From positions 1,178,001-1,242,000 of the forward strand of contig NZ_CP032084.1 in assembly GCF_003600685.1 (NCBI RefSeq): a stretch of DNA of 64,000 nt, in the 5' to 3' direction. Below, piece by piece: positions 57,227-64,000 of this stretch; position 1 is the stretch's first letter, and each line of letters starts with the position of its first letter. The notes below the pieces were generated by a model. The model did no database searches, had not been told where the DNA came from, and saw nothing but the letters and a program-made list of their open reading frames with translations. This DNA is from Achromobacter sp. B7 (GTDB lineage Bacteria > Pseudomonadota > Gammaproteobacteria > Burkholderiales > Burkholderiaceae_B). The position numbers and the translations under genes were made by a program.

Positions 57227-57355
57227 TTTCCCCGCCACCCGGCGTCCGCGAGGCGGCCGGTCATGGGCCGTGTTTACCAGCCAGACAGCCGCCGCTCTAT
57301 ACAATCGCCGCGCGCCTGGCGCAGAATTCCACAGATGCAACGACGGAGAACACTC

Positions 57356-58858
57356 ATGCGTAAACTTTGCCTCGCCATGGCCATGGCGGGAATGCTGGCC
57401 AGCGGTCTGGCGCAAGCCCAGTCCACCCTGCGTATCGGTCTGCAAGACGACCCGGACGTGCTGGACCCGGTGCGTGCGCGCACCTTCGTGGGCCGCATCG
57501 TCTTTGCCTCGCTGTGCGACAAGCTGGTCGACATCACCCCCGACCTGAAGATCGTGCCCCAGTTGGCGCAGTCCTGGACGATCGGCCCGGACAACAAAAC
57601 GCTGACGTTCAAGCTGCGCACCGATGCCGTGTTCCATGACGGCACGCCGGTCAATGCCGCGGCCGTCAAGGCCAACCTGGACCGTGCCCGCACGCTGCCG
57701 GACAGCAACCGCAAGAGCGAACTGGCCACCGTCGCCAGCGTGGACGCGCCCGATGCCAACACCGTGGTGCTGACCCTGTCCGAGCCCGACGCCTCGCTGC
57801 TGTCCCAGCTGTCGGACCGCGCGGGCATGATGATGTCGCCGGCCAGTTTCGACAAGGATCCTGGCGGCAAGCCAGTGTGTTCCGGCCCGTATCAATTCAA
57901 GGAGCGCGTGCAGAACGACCGCATCGTGCTGGAGAAATTTCCCAAGTACTGGGACGCCGCCAACTTCCATTTCGACCGTCTGGTCTACACGCCGATCCCC
58001 GACAACACCGTGCGCCTGAACAATCTGCGCGCCGGTGACCTGGACATCATCGAACGCGTGGCGCCCAGCGACGCCAAGGCGGTCAAGGACGACGGCAACC
58101 TGCGCCTTGCTCCGGTGACGGGCCTGGGCTTCCAGTCGATCTCGGTCAACCTGGGCAACGGCGCGCGCGCCAACAACCCGCTGGCCAAGGACAAGCGCGT
58201 GCGTCAGGCGCTGGACCTGGCCATTGACCGCGACGTGCTGAACCAGGTGATCGGTGAAGGCATGTTCCAACCGGCCTACCAGCCGTTCCCGCCCGCCAGC
58301 TTTGCCTACAACACCGCTTTCGAACACAAGGGCCGCGACCCGAAGAAGGCGCAGGCGTTGTTGAAGGAAGCCGGCTATGACCGCGTGAAGTTCGAAATCA
58401 CCTTCGGCAACAATACGACCATGCAGCAAGTGTTCGAACTGGTGCAGGCCATGGGTGCCGAAGCCGGCTTCGACATCACGTTGCGTCCGGTGGAATTTGC
58501 GTCGTTGCAATCGTCGCTGGCGCGCGGCGACTTTGAAGTGGGTCAAAGCGGTTGGTCGGGCCGGGTCGATCCCAGCGGCAATATCCATCAATACGTCAGC
58601 TGCAAGGGCAACCTGAACGACGGCAAGTTCTGCGACGCAGGCGTGGACAAGCTGCTGAACGATGCGCGCGGCGAGGCCGACACGGCCAAGCGCCGCGCGC
58701 TGTACGACCAGGTGCTGACCAGCATGCAGGACCAGCGCCCCATCGTTTACCTGTTCTATCTGCCGTGGACCTTCGGCGTGCAAAAGAAGGTTGAAGGCTT
58801 TGTGCCTTACCCCGATGGCCTGATCCGCCTGAAGGGCGTGACCGTCGCCAAGAAGTAA
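57356..58858 (+). CDS. family-5 (peptide) ABC transporter substrate-binding protein
   Basis: The 500-residue periplasmic protein has a signal peptide ending at AQA and the SBP_bac_5 fold: TLRIGLQDDPDVLDPVRA, TFKLRTDAVFHDGTPVNA, CSGPYQFKERVQND. It belongs to the DppA/GsiB-like group but is clearly distinct from the pair at 35.9-39.2 kb. No permease or ATPase genes adjoin it. CGGAGAA precedes the ATG. The next gene encodes a gamma-glutamyltransferase, which hints at gamma-glutamyl peptides or glutathione as ligand. Confidence 0.92.
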   Translation: MRKLCLAMAMAGMLASGLAQAQSTLRIGLQDDPDVLDPVRARTFVGRIVFASLCDKLVDITPDLKIVPQLAQSWTIGPDNKTLTFKLRTDAVFHDGTPVNAAAVKANLDRARTLPDSNRKSELATVASVDAPDANTVVLTLSEPDASLLSQLSDRAGMMMSPASFDKDPGGKPVCSGPYQFKERVQNDRIVLEKFPKYWDAANFHFDRLVYTPIPDNTVRLNNLRAGDLDIIERVAPSDAKAVKDDGNLRLAPVTGLGFQSISVNLGNGARANNPLAKDKRVRQALDLAIDRDVLNQVIGEGMFQPAYQPFPPASFAYNTAFEHKGRDPKKAQALLKEAGYDRVKFEITFGNNTTMQQVFELVQAMGAEAGFDITLRPVEFASLQSSLARGDFEVGQSGWSGRVDPSGNIHQYVSCKGNLNDGKFCDAGVDKLLNDARGEADTAKRRALYDQVLTSMQDQRPIVYLFYLPWTFGVQKKVEGFVPYPDGLIRLKGVTVAKK

Positions 58859-58873
58859 GCCGGGCGGCCAACG

Positions 58874-58901
58874 ACGGGATCCGGAATCGGATCCCGTTTT
58901 T
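58874..58901 (+). terminator. terminator between the binding-protein and GGT genes
   Basis: ACGGGATCCG and CGGATCCCGT form a perfect 10-bp stem with a GAAT loop followed by TTTTT. It would limit read-through into the next gene. Confidence 0.85.
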
Positions 58902-58942
58902 CTTACTTGCGGGCGGCGTGCGCCGCCGCTACAGGAAGCATC

Positions 58943-60742
58943 ATGTTTACGACTCGCCCGGAAATCCTTGGCACCTTTGGTGTCGTGACCTCTACCCATT
59001 GGCTGGCCAGCGCGGCCGGCATGTCGCTGCTGGAACGCGGCGGCAACGCGTTCGACGCCTGCGCGGCGTCGGCCTTCGTGCTGCAAGTGGTTGAGCCGCA
59101 TCTGGTCGGCCCCGCCGGCGAAGTGCCGGCCATCTTCTATTCGGCGCGCACGGGCAAGCTGGAAGTGCTGTGCGGGCAGGGCACGACGCCGGCGGCGGCC
59201 ACGCTTGAGCGATACCGCGCCGAAGGGCTGAAGCTGATTCCGGGCAACGGCCTGTTGGCCACCGTGATCCCCGGCGCATTCGACGCCTGGATGCTGCTGC
59301 TGCGCGACCACGGCACGATGCGCGTGCGCGATGTGCTGGAACCGGCCATCTATTACGCCGAGCACGGCCATGCGCTGATGCCGCGCATCTCCAACACCAT
59401 CGCGGGCCTGAAGGATTTCTTTGAAACCCATTGGCCCACTACCGCGGCGGTCTACGTGCCCGGCGGCAAGGTGCCCGAAGCGCGCAAGCTGTTTCGCAAT
59501 CCGGCCTTGGCGCGCACGTGGACGCGCGTGCTGAAAGAGGCGGAGAGCGTGGGCGCTGACCGCGAACGCCAGATCGAGGCGGCGCGGGACGCCTTCTACC
59601 GGGGTTTCATCGCCGAGGAAATCGACCGATTCGCGCGCAATACCGACGTCATGGACGAAAGCGGCACGACGCACCGAGGCGTCATCACGGCCGACGATCT
59701 GGCCGGCTGGTCGGCCAGCTACGACACGCCGCTGACCTACGACTACCACGGCTACACGGTCGCCAAGGCCGGCGCCTGGAGCCAGGGCCCGGTATTCCTG
59801 CAAACGCTGGCGTTGTTGAAGAACATGGACCTGGCGGGCGTGGGGCCGAACAGCGTTGAATTCATCCACCGCGTTACCGAGGCGATGAAGCTGGCTTTCG
59901 CCGACCGCGAAGCCTATTACGGCGACCCGGCTTTCATCGACGTGCCGCTGGCGCACCTGCTGTCGGACGCCTACAACGACGAGCGCCGCGCATTGATCGG
60001 CGAGACGGCCTCGCACGATCTCTTGCCCGGCCAGGTGCCTGGCTTCGAGGTGCAGGTGGCGCGCGTGATGGACACGCTGGAACGCCTGTCCCCGGTGTCC
60101 GCGCCTGGCAGCGCCACCAACGAGCCCACGCTGGCCGATATGCGCGCATCGGCCAAGCGCGGCGACACGACGCATGTGGACGTGATCGATCGCTGGGGCA
60201 ACATGATTTCGGCCACGCCGTCGGGTGGCTGGTTCCAGTCGTCGCCGGTGATACCCGAACTGGGCTTTGGCCTGAACACGCGCGCGCAGATGTTCTGGCT
60301 GGAAGAGGGCTTGCCGGGCACGCTGGCGCCGGGCAAGCGTCCGCGCACGACGCTGACGCCGTCTTTGGCGCTGCGCGATGGCAAGCCGTACCTGGCCTTC
60401 GGCACGCCGGGCGGGGATCAGCAGGAACAATGGCAGTTGCTGTTCTTCCTGCGTCACGTGCATCACGGGCTGAATTTGCAGGAAGCCATCGACCTGCCGA
60501 TGTCGCACACCATGCACTTCCCGACATCGTTTTATCCGCGTGATCGCAAGCCGGGCCATCTGGCGCTGGAGGCAAGCTTTGGCGCCGACGTGATCGACGG
60601 CCTGCGTCAACGCGGTCATCAAATCGAGGAATTGCCGGAGTGGTCGGTTGGCCGCTTGACGGCGGCCTCGCGCGATGAAGACGGGCTGCTACATGCAGCC
60701 GCAACGCCGCGCCTGATGCAGGCGTACGCCATCGGCCGTTGA
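58943..60742 (+). CDS. gamma-glutamyltransferase family protein
   Basis: The 599-residue protein is an N-terminal-nucleophile hydrolase of the T3 family. The self-cleavage and catalytic site is Thr409 in KRGDTTHVDVID, and the C-terminal AFGTPGGDQQEQWQLLFFLRH is typical of the subgroup often labelled GGT-like or cephalosporin-acylase-like. The N-terminus GVVTSTHWLASAAGMSLLERGGNAFDACAAS is complete. No signal peptide is seen, unlike classical periplasmic GGT. AGGAAG precedes the ATG. It may cleave gamma-glutamyl amides taken up with the help of the preceding binding protein. Confidence 0.9.
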   Translation: MFTTRPEILGTFGVVTSTHWLASAAGMSLLERGGNAFDACAASAFVLQVVEPHLVGPAGEVPAIFYSARTGKLEVLCGQGTTPAAATLERYRAEGLKLIPGNGLLATVIPGAFDAWMLLLRDHGTMRVRDVLEPAIYYAEHGHALMPRISNTIAGLKDFFETHWPTTAAVYVPGGKVPEARKLFRNPALARTWTRVLKEAESVGADRERQIEAARDAFYRGFIAEEIDRFARNTDVMDESGTTHRGVITADDLAGWSASYDTPLTYDYHGYTVAKAGAWSQGPVFLQTLALLKNMDLAGVGPNSVEFIHRVTEAMKLAFADREAYYGDPAFIDVPLAHLLSDAYNDERRALIGETASHDLLPGQVPGFEVQVARVMDTLERLSPVSAPGSATNEPTLADMRASAKRGDTTHVDVIDRWGNMISATPSGGWFQSSPVIPELGFGLNTRAQMFWLEEGLPGTLAPGKRPRTTLTPSLALRDGKPYLAFGTPGGDQQEQWQLLFFLRHVHHGLNLQEAIDLPMSHTMHFPTSFYPRDRKPGHLALEASFGADVIDGLRQRGHQIEELPEWSVGRLTAASRDEDGLLHAAATPRLMQAYAIGR

Positions 60743-60840
60743 TCCTGGGGGAACGGGCCCGGCCGCGCGAGACCCGTTGATTCGGACCGGGCGTGCATGC
60801 CGCCTTGCGGCGTTTTACCGGCATGGGCTATCTTTCTCCC

Positions 60841-61815
60841 ATGACTTCATCCGACCAGCGCCCAGGCACCGAAGCGCAATCCCTGACGGGACAAGAGCCG
60901 CTATTCATCGTCCTCAATACAGGATCGGGGCGCGGCGACGCGCAGGTCCTGCAAGACACTATCCGCGGCATTCTTGATGAAGCGGGCAGGCGTTACACGC
61001 TGATGCCGGTGGACGACCCCACCCGCCTTACCGAAACGGCGCAGTCGGCCGTCAAGCGCGCGCAAGACGAGCAAGGCGTCGTCATCGCGGCGGGCGGCGA
61101 CGGTACGCTGAACGCGGTGGCCGCCACCGTGCTGGGCAAGGGCGTGCCGTTCGGCATCCTGCCGCAAGGCACGTTCAATTACTTCGGACGTGCCTACGGT
61201 ATCTCGCAAGACACCGACGTTGCGCTGCGCGGCTTTCTGCAAGGCCATATCGAGCCGGTACGCGTCGGCCAGCTGAACGGCCGGCCGTTCCTTGTCAACG
61301 CCAGCCTGGGGCTGTATCCCACGCTGCTGGAAGACCGCGAGGCCTACAAGCAGCGGTTTGGCCGCAGCCGGCTGGTGGCGTTGTGGTCGGGCGTGGTGAC
61401 CCTGCTGCGAGCGCCGCGTCAATTGCGGCTGCAACTGGAAGAAAAGGGCCAGGTAAGCGATCTGCGCACACCGACGCTGGTGGTGGGCAACAACAAGTTG
61501 CAGCTGGAACACGTCGGCATCGAATCCCAGGATCTGGATCGTGACCGGCTGGTGGCCATGACGGTTAAACCGGTCGGCACGCTGGCGCTTTACGGCCTGC
61601 TGGTGCGTGGCCTTTTCAGCCGCCTGGGCGAGGCCGAGCACGTCATCAGCTTCGGCTTTCATCGCATGACGGTGCGCATCCGGGGGCGCCATCGGGTCAA
61701 GGTCGCGATGGACGGCGAGATTTCCTGGATGAACACGCCGCTGGAATTCAAGGTGGCCGACGACAGGCTGCCGCTGGTGGTGCCCGCGGACTCGCAATAC
61801 CTGGATCGCTCATGA
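60841..61815 (+). CDS. diacylglycerol kinase-family lipid kinase
   Basis: The 324-residue protein has the DAGK catalytic fold: LFIVLNTGSGRGDAQ, the nucleotide motif AAGGDGTLNAVAATVLG, and LPQGTFNYFGRAYG. It phosphorylates a lipid such as diacylglycerol or a sphingoid base at the inner membrane. The ATG at 60841 was chosen because upstream starts add poorly conserved residues; the ribosome site is weak. Its stop overlaps the next start in an ATGA. A PAP2 phosphatase gene in the same operon suggests lipid phosphate turnover. Confidence 0.88.
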   Translation: MTSSDQRPGTEAQSLTGQEPLFIVLNTGSGRGDAQVLQDTIRGILDEAGRRYTLMPVDDPTRLTETAQSAVKRAQDEQGVVIAAGGDGTLNAVAATVLGKGVPFGILPQGTFNYFGRAYGISQDTDVALRGFLQGHIEPVRVGQLNGRPFLVNASLGLYPTLLEDREAYKQRFGRSRLVALWSGVVTLLRAPRQLRLQLEEKGQVSDLRTPTLVVGNNKLQLEHVGIESQDLDRDRLVAMTVKPVGTLALYGLLVRGLFSRLGEAEHVISFGFHRMTVRIRGRHRVKVAMDGEISWMNTPLEFKVADDRLPLVVPADSQYLDRS

Positions 61816-62612
61816 CGCGGATATTGCAACTGTCCGACACGCATTTCGGCACCGAGCGCAAACCTGTGGTCGAGGCCGCGCTGGACCTGGCGCGATCTCT
61901 GAACCCGGATCTGGTCGTGCTAAGCGGCGATATCACGCAGCGCGCGCGGCGCGGGCAATTCGCAGCGGCGCGCAAGTTCATCGAACGCCTGTCGCTGCCC
62001 GTGCTGGCCGTGCCGGGCAACCACGACATACCGCTCATCAACGTGTTTGCACGCGCGCTGAATCCTTACGGCAACTACAAGCGGGCGCTGGGCGCGGTGC
62101 TGGAGCCAGTGTTCGAAAACGCCGGCCTGTTGGCCATCGGCGTGAACACCACGCGGCCGCGCCGCCACAAGGACGGCGAAATTTCCGACGCGCAGATCGC
62201 GCGCGTGGCGCAGCGGCTGCGGCAGGCGCGCCCCGGGCAATTGCGGGTGGTCGTCGCGCATCATCCGGTGCGCGCCAAGGTGGAATCCGACCTGTCCAAC
62301 CTGCTTAACGGGCGCGAACGCGCGCTGGCGGCCTGGGCGCAGTCGGGTATCGATCTGGTATTGGGCGGGCATATTCACTTGCCGTATGTGCTGCCGCTGT
62401 CGGCGGCGGGCAAGCCGGCGGGCTGGATCGTGCAGGCGGGCACGGCATGCTCAAGCCGGGTGCGTGGCAGCGTGCCCAATTCCGTCAACGTGATCACGCG
62501 AGAAGGCGAGGGCGACCAGCAGATGTGCCATGTCGAACGCTGGGACTATGCCGAGGCCACCCACGTGTTCGCACCGGTCGACAAGACGCTGGTCAGCACG
62601 GTCGAGCGGTGA
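61812..62612 (+). CDS. metallophosphoesterase
   Basis: The 266-residue protein has the five calcineurin-like motifs: LQLSDTHFG, VVLSGDIT, VPGNHD, VVAHHPV and GGHIHLP. It uses two metal ions to hydrolyse phosphoesters. It lies between a lipid kinase gene, which it overlaps by four bases, and a PAP2 gene, so a lipid or nucleotide phosphate substrate is likely. No export signal is present. Confidence 0.9.
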   Translation: MTRILQLSDTHFGTERKPVVEAALDLARSLNPDLVVLSGDITQRARRGQFAAARKFIERLSLPVLAVPGNHDIPLINVFARALNPYGNYKRALGAVLEPVFENAGLLAIGVNTTRPRRHKDGEISDAQIARVAQRLRQARPGQLRVVVAHHPVRAKVESDLSNLLNGRERALAAWAQSGIDLVLGGHIHLPYVLPLSAAGKPAGWIVQAGTACSSRVRGSVPNSVNVITREGEGDQQMCHVERWDYAEATHVFAPVDKTLVSTVER

Positions 62613-62619
62613 CCGCGCC

Positions 62620-63384
62620 ATGACAGATTCGTACGCGCAATGGGCTGCGGCCCATGCCCTGGAATTGTTTATTGCGTTGCCGTTATTGACGGGCGCCTTG
62701 GCGCTGTTCACGGTCCGTATCGTGGCGGGCCGGCCGACCAACACCCGGCGCGGCGCCATCGCGGCAGGCGTGATGTTGGCGTTGGCCATCTTTGGAGTGC
62801 TGGCGTGGGCAGTGCATAGCCAGGGCGATGTGGTGGCCTTCGATGGCGCATTGGCAGACGCGTTGAGCATGTCGATGAACGCGTCGCTGCTGTGGCTGCT
62901 GTCGTGGTTCACGTACCTGGGCGACCGCAATTTCCTGACCGTGCTCAGCGTGTTGATGACGCTTTACCTGCTGTGGACAGGGTGGTGGCGCCTGGCCGTG
63001 TTCTGCGCGCTTGCCACGGGCTTGGGCGGCGCGCTGAATTGGGTGCTCAAGCACAGCTTTGAACGCGTGCGGCCGGTGCACGATCACGGCTTCGCGGCAG
63101 CGGCGGGCTGGAGCTTTCCCAGCGGCCATGCGTCGGCGGCGATGGCGGTCTACGGCACCGCCTGCTACCTGGTGTGGCGCTTGGCGCCGGCCCAGTGGCG
63201 CTGGCCGTGCGTGGCGGCGGCGGGTGCGCTGATCATGGCCATCGGCCTTAGCCGCATCTTGCTGCAAGTGCATTTCGCCAGCGACGTGGTGGCAGGCTTT
63301 GCCGTCACGCTGGCGTGGCTGGCGCTGTGCGTAGCCCTGGCCGAACGCTATTGCCGATCAGGCGGGGCACAACAAGAGGCGTAG
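62620..63384 (+). CDS. PAP2-family membrane phosphatase
   Basis: The 254-residue protein has about five membrane segments and the acid-phosphatase motifs KHSFERVRP, PSGHASAA and SRILLQVHFASD. It dephosphorylates a lipid phosphate at the membrane. It begins eight bases after the metallophosphoesterase gene and completes a three-gene lipid-phosphate operon. Its last 27 bases overlap the end of the convergent NAD-binding gene. Confidence 0.9.
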   Translation: MTDSYAQWAAAHALELFIALPLLTGALALFTVRIVAGRPTNTRRGAIAAGVMLALAIFGVLAWAVHSQGDVVAFDGALADALSMSMNASLLWLLSWFTYLGDRNFLTVLSVLMTLYLLWTGWWRLAVFCALATGLGGALNWVLKHSFERVRPVHDHGFAAAAGWSFPSGHASAAMAVYGTACYLVWRLAPAQWRWPCVAAAGALIMAIGLSRILLQVHFASDVVAGFAVTLAWLALCVALAERYCRSGGAQQEA

Positions 63385-63867
63385 CAGCCGGCGCTGCGCG
63401 TTGCCTGCCGGATTGCCGGCAATGCCGCCCGCAATACCACCCGCAATACCACCAGCAATACCGCCCGCCATGCTGCCGGCATCGTCGATGACCAACCCCG
63501 GGATGCTGGTATAGCGGCCGCCGGCCAGGGCGACCGCGCGATCCAACCGGTGCGCGCGTTCCGGCGGGGGCGGCGCCAGGTCCACGATCAGCTTGCCCCG
63601 GATCGGCGCGGTCACCGCGCCATCACTGAAGCGTTCCAGCGTGCGGTCAATCTCCCGTTCGCGCGGTAGCGCCAGCACGACCGTGTCCGATTCCGCCAAG
63701 GCTTCGCGCGCGGAAGTGGCCAACGTCGCCGAGCCGCGAAAAGGTTCGCAGCGTTCCGGGTCCAGGTCGTACACGGTCAGCGCGATGTCGGGCTCGGCCT
63801 CCAGCAAGCGCCGGGCGGCCAGGGTGCCGGTGTCGCCCATGCCCACGATGCTGATACGCAGGTTCAT
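63358..63867 (-). CDS. shortened NAD(P)-binding protein of the 6-phosphogluconate dehydrogenase type
   Basis: The 169-residue product has the Rossmann start ISIVGMGDTGTLAARRLLEA and VYDLDPERC, and matches the NAD-binding half of hydroxyacid dehydrogenases. The catalytic C-terminal domain is absent; instead there are four GGIA repeats and a short tail that runs into the 3' end of the PAP2 gene. Usual family length is near 290 residues. It may be a remnant. Its start overlaps the stop of the gene upstream. Confidence 0.7.
   Translation of the reverse strand: MNLRISIVGMGDTGTLAARRLLEAEPDIALTVYDLDPERCEPFRGSATLATSAREALAESDTVVLALPREREIDRTLERFSDGAVTAPIRGKLIVDLAPPPPERAHRLDRAVALAGGRYTSIPGLVIDDAGSMAGGIAGGIAGGIAGGIAGNPAGNAQRRLLRLLLCPA
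63419..63478. repeat. 12-base tandem repeat at the 3' end of the NAD-binding gene
   Basis: Five units of GCAATACCRCCC and variants encode the repeated GGIA on the minus strand. Changes in copy number would stay in frame. Confidence 0.85.
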
Positions 63868-64000
63868 GGCTTGGGCACGGACCACGTGCTCACGATATGG
63901 GCCACGGGTTCGGCCGAGCCTTCGCCGGTCAGGACGACTTCGCCGGCGGACAATCTGCCCACCTTCAGCAGCCGTGCATCGGCATGAATGGCGCCGGCGG
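63864..64000 (-). CDS. probable hotdog-fold thioesterase, C-terminal fragment
   Basis: The open frame entering from the window edge gives 45 residues ending in TWSVPKP. AGAIHADARLLKVGRLSAGEV followed by EPVAHIVSTW fits the last strands of PaaI-like acyl-CoA thioesterases, where the phrase on A/D-A-R-x-L-x-x-G-R is common. The stop overlaps the next start in an ATGA. The catalytic part lies outside the window. Confidence 0.5.
   Translation of the reverse strand, partial: AGAIHADARLLKVGRLSAGEVVLTGEGSAEPVAHIVSTWSVPKP

Noticed and set aside
56423..60622. A 1399-codon open frame on the minus strand
   Set aside because: It spans four well-supported plus-strand genes and shows no domain, only the composition typical of an antisense frame.

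Overview
The window is GC-rich, densely packed chromosomal DNA from a betaproteobacterium. The gene types point to Alcaligenaceae, most likely Achromobacter or a close Bordetella relative: a Bug-type solute-binding protein, a TctDE-like two-component pair next to a CitMHS citrate carrier, several family-5 peptide-binding proteins, two RND efflux operons and a DUF4148 protein. This placement is inferred from gene content; no rRNA or tRNA gene is visible. I see no insertion sequence, integrase, prophage or CRISPR array.

Layout. Positions 1-5.1 kb hold the start of a class IV aminotransferase, a LysR regulator, a nitroreductase, a GAF-GGDEF diguanylate cyclase and two exported proteins. Positions 5.3-11.3 kb are one gene for a 1999-residue protein with a transglutaminase-like domain, DUF4011, an SF1 helicase, a Vsr-like nuclease and DUF3320; it is a candidate antiphage gene. 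Positions 11.5-21 kb hold a META/DUF4377 lipoprotein, a penicillin-acylase-family lipoprotein, a sulfatase with a Bug binding protein, an unrecognised cytoplasmic protein, a DUF4148 protein and a LuxR regulator. Positions 21-27.4 kb hold a response regulator, a sensor kinase and a binding protein in one minus-strand operon, divergent from citMHS and an SDR gene that lacks the catalytic tyrosine, followed by hicAB. Positions 27.5-30.4 kb hold small lipoprotein, cold-shock and membrane genes.

Positions 30.5-40.4 kb form what looks like one regulon: an alpha/beta hydrolase with a peptide-type ABC transporter (two permeases and a fused double ATPase), a GntR regulator, two paralogous binding proteins and a C45-family N-terminal-nucleophile hydrolase. 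The same palindromic core, TTGGCGCCAA, lies upstream of all three transcription units, which suggests coordinated uptake and hydrolysis of an amide or peptide-like compound under the GntR protein.

Positions 40.6-47.3 kb are a complete RND efflux operon with a divergent TetR regulator. A BetT-type carrier follows, then a second complete RND operon (49.6-55.4 kb) whose promoter carries a perfect inverted repeat but no adjacent regulator. Positions 55.6-64 kb hold a SufR-like cysteine-rich regulator overlapping a LysR gene, a peptide-binding protein with a gamma-glutamyltransferase, a lipid kinase, a metallophosphoesterase, a PAP2 phosphatase, a shortened NAD-binding protein and the end of a probable hotdog thioesterase.

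Short tandem repeats, mostly of 12 bases, recur in and between genes. Several encode repeats inside proteins (sensor kinase ATP-binding domain, outer-membrane-factor signal peptide, C-terminus of the NAD-binding protein).
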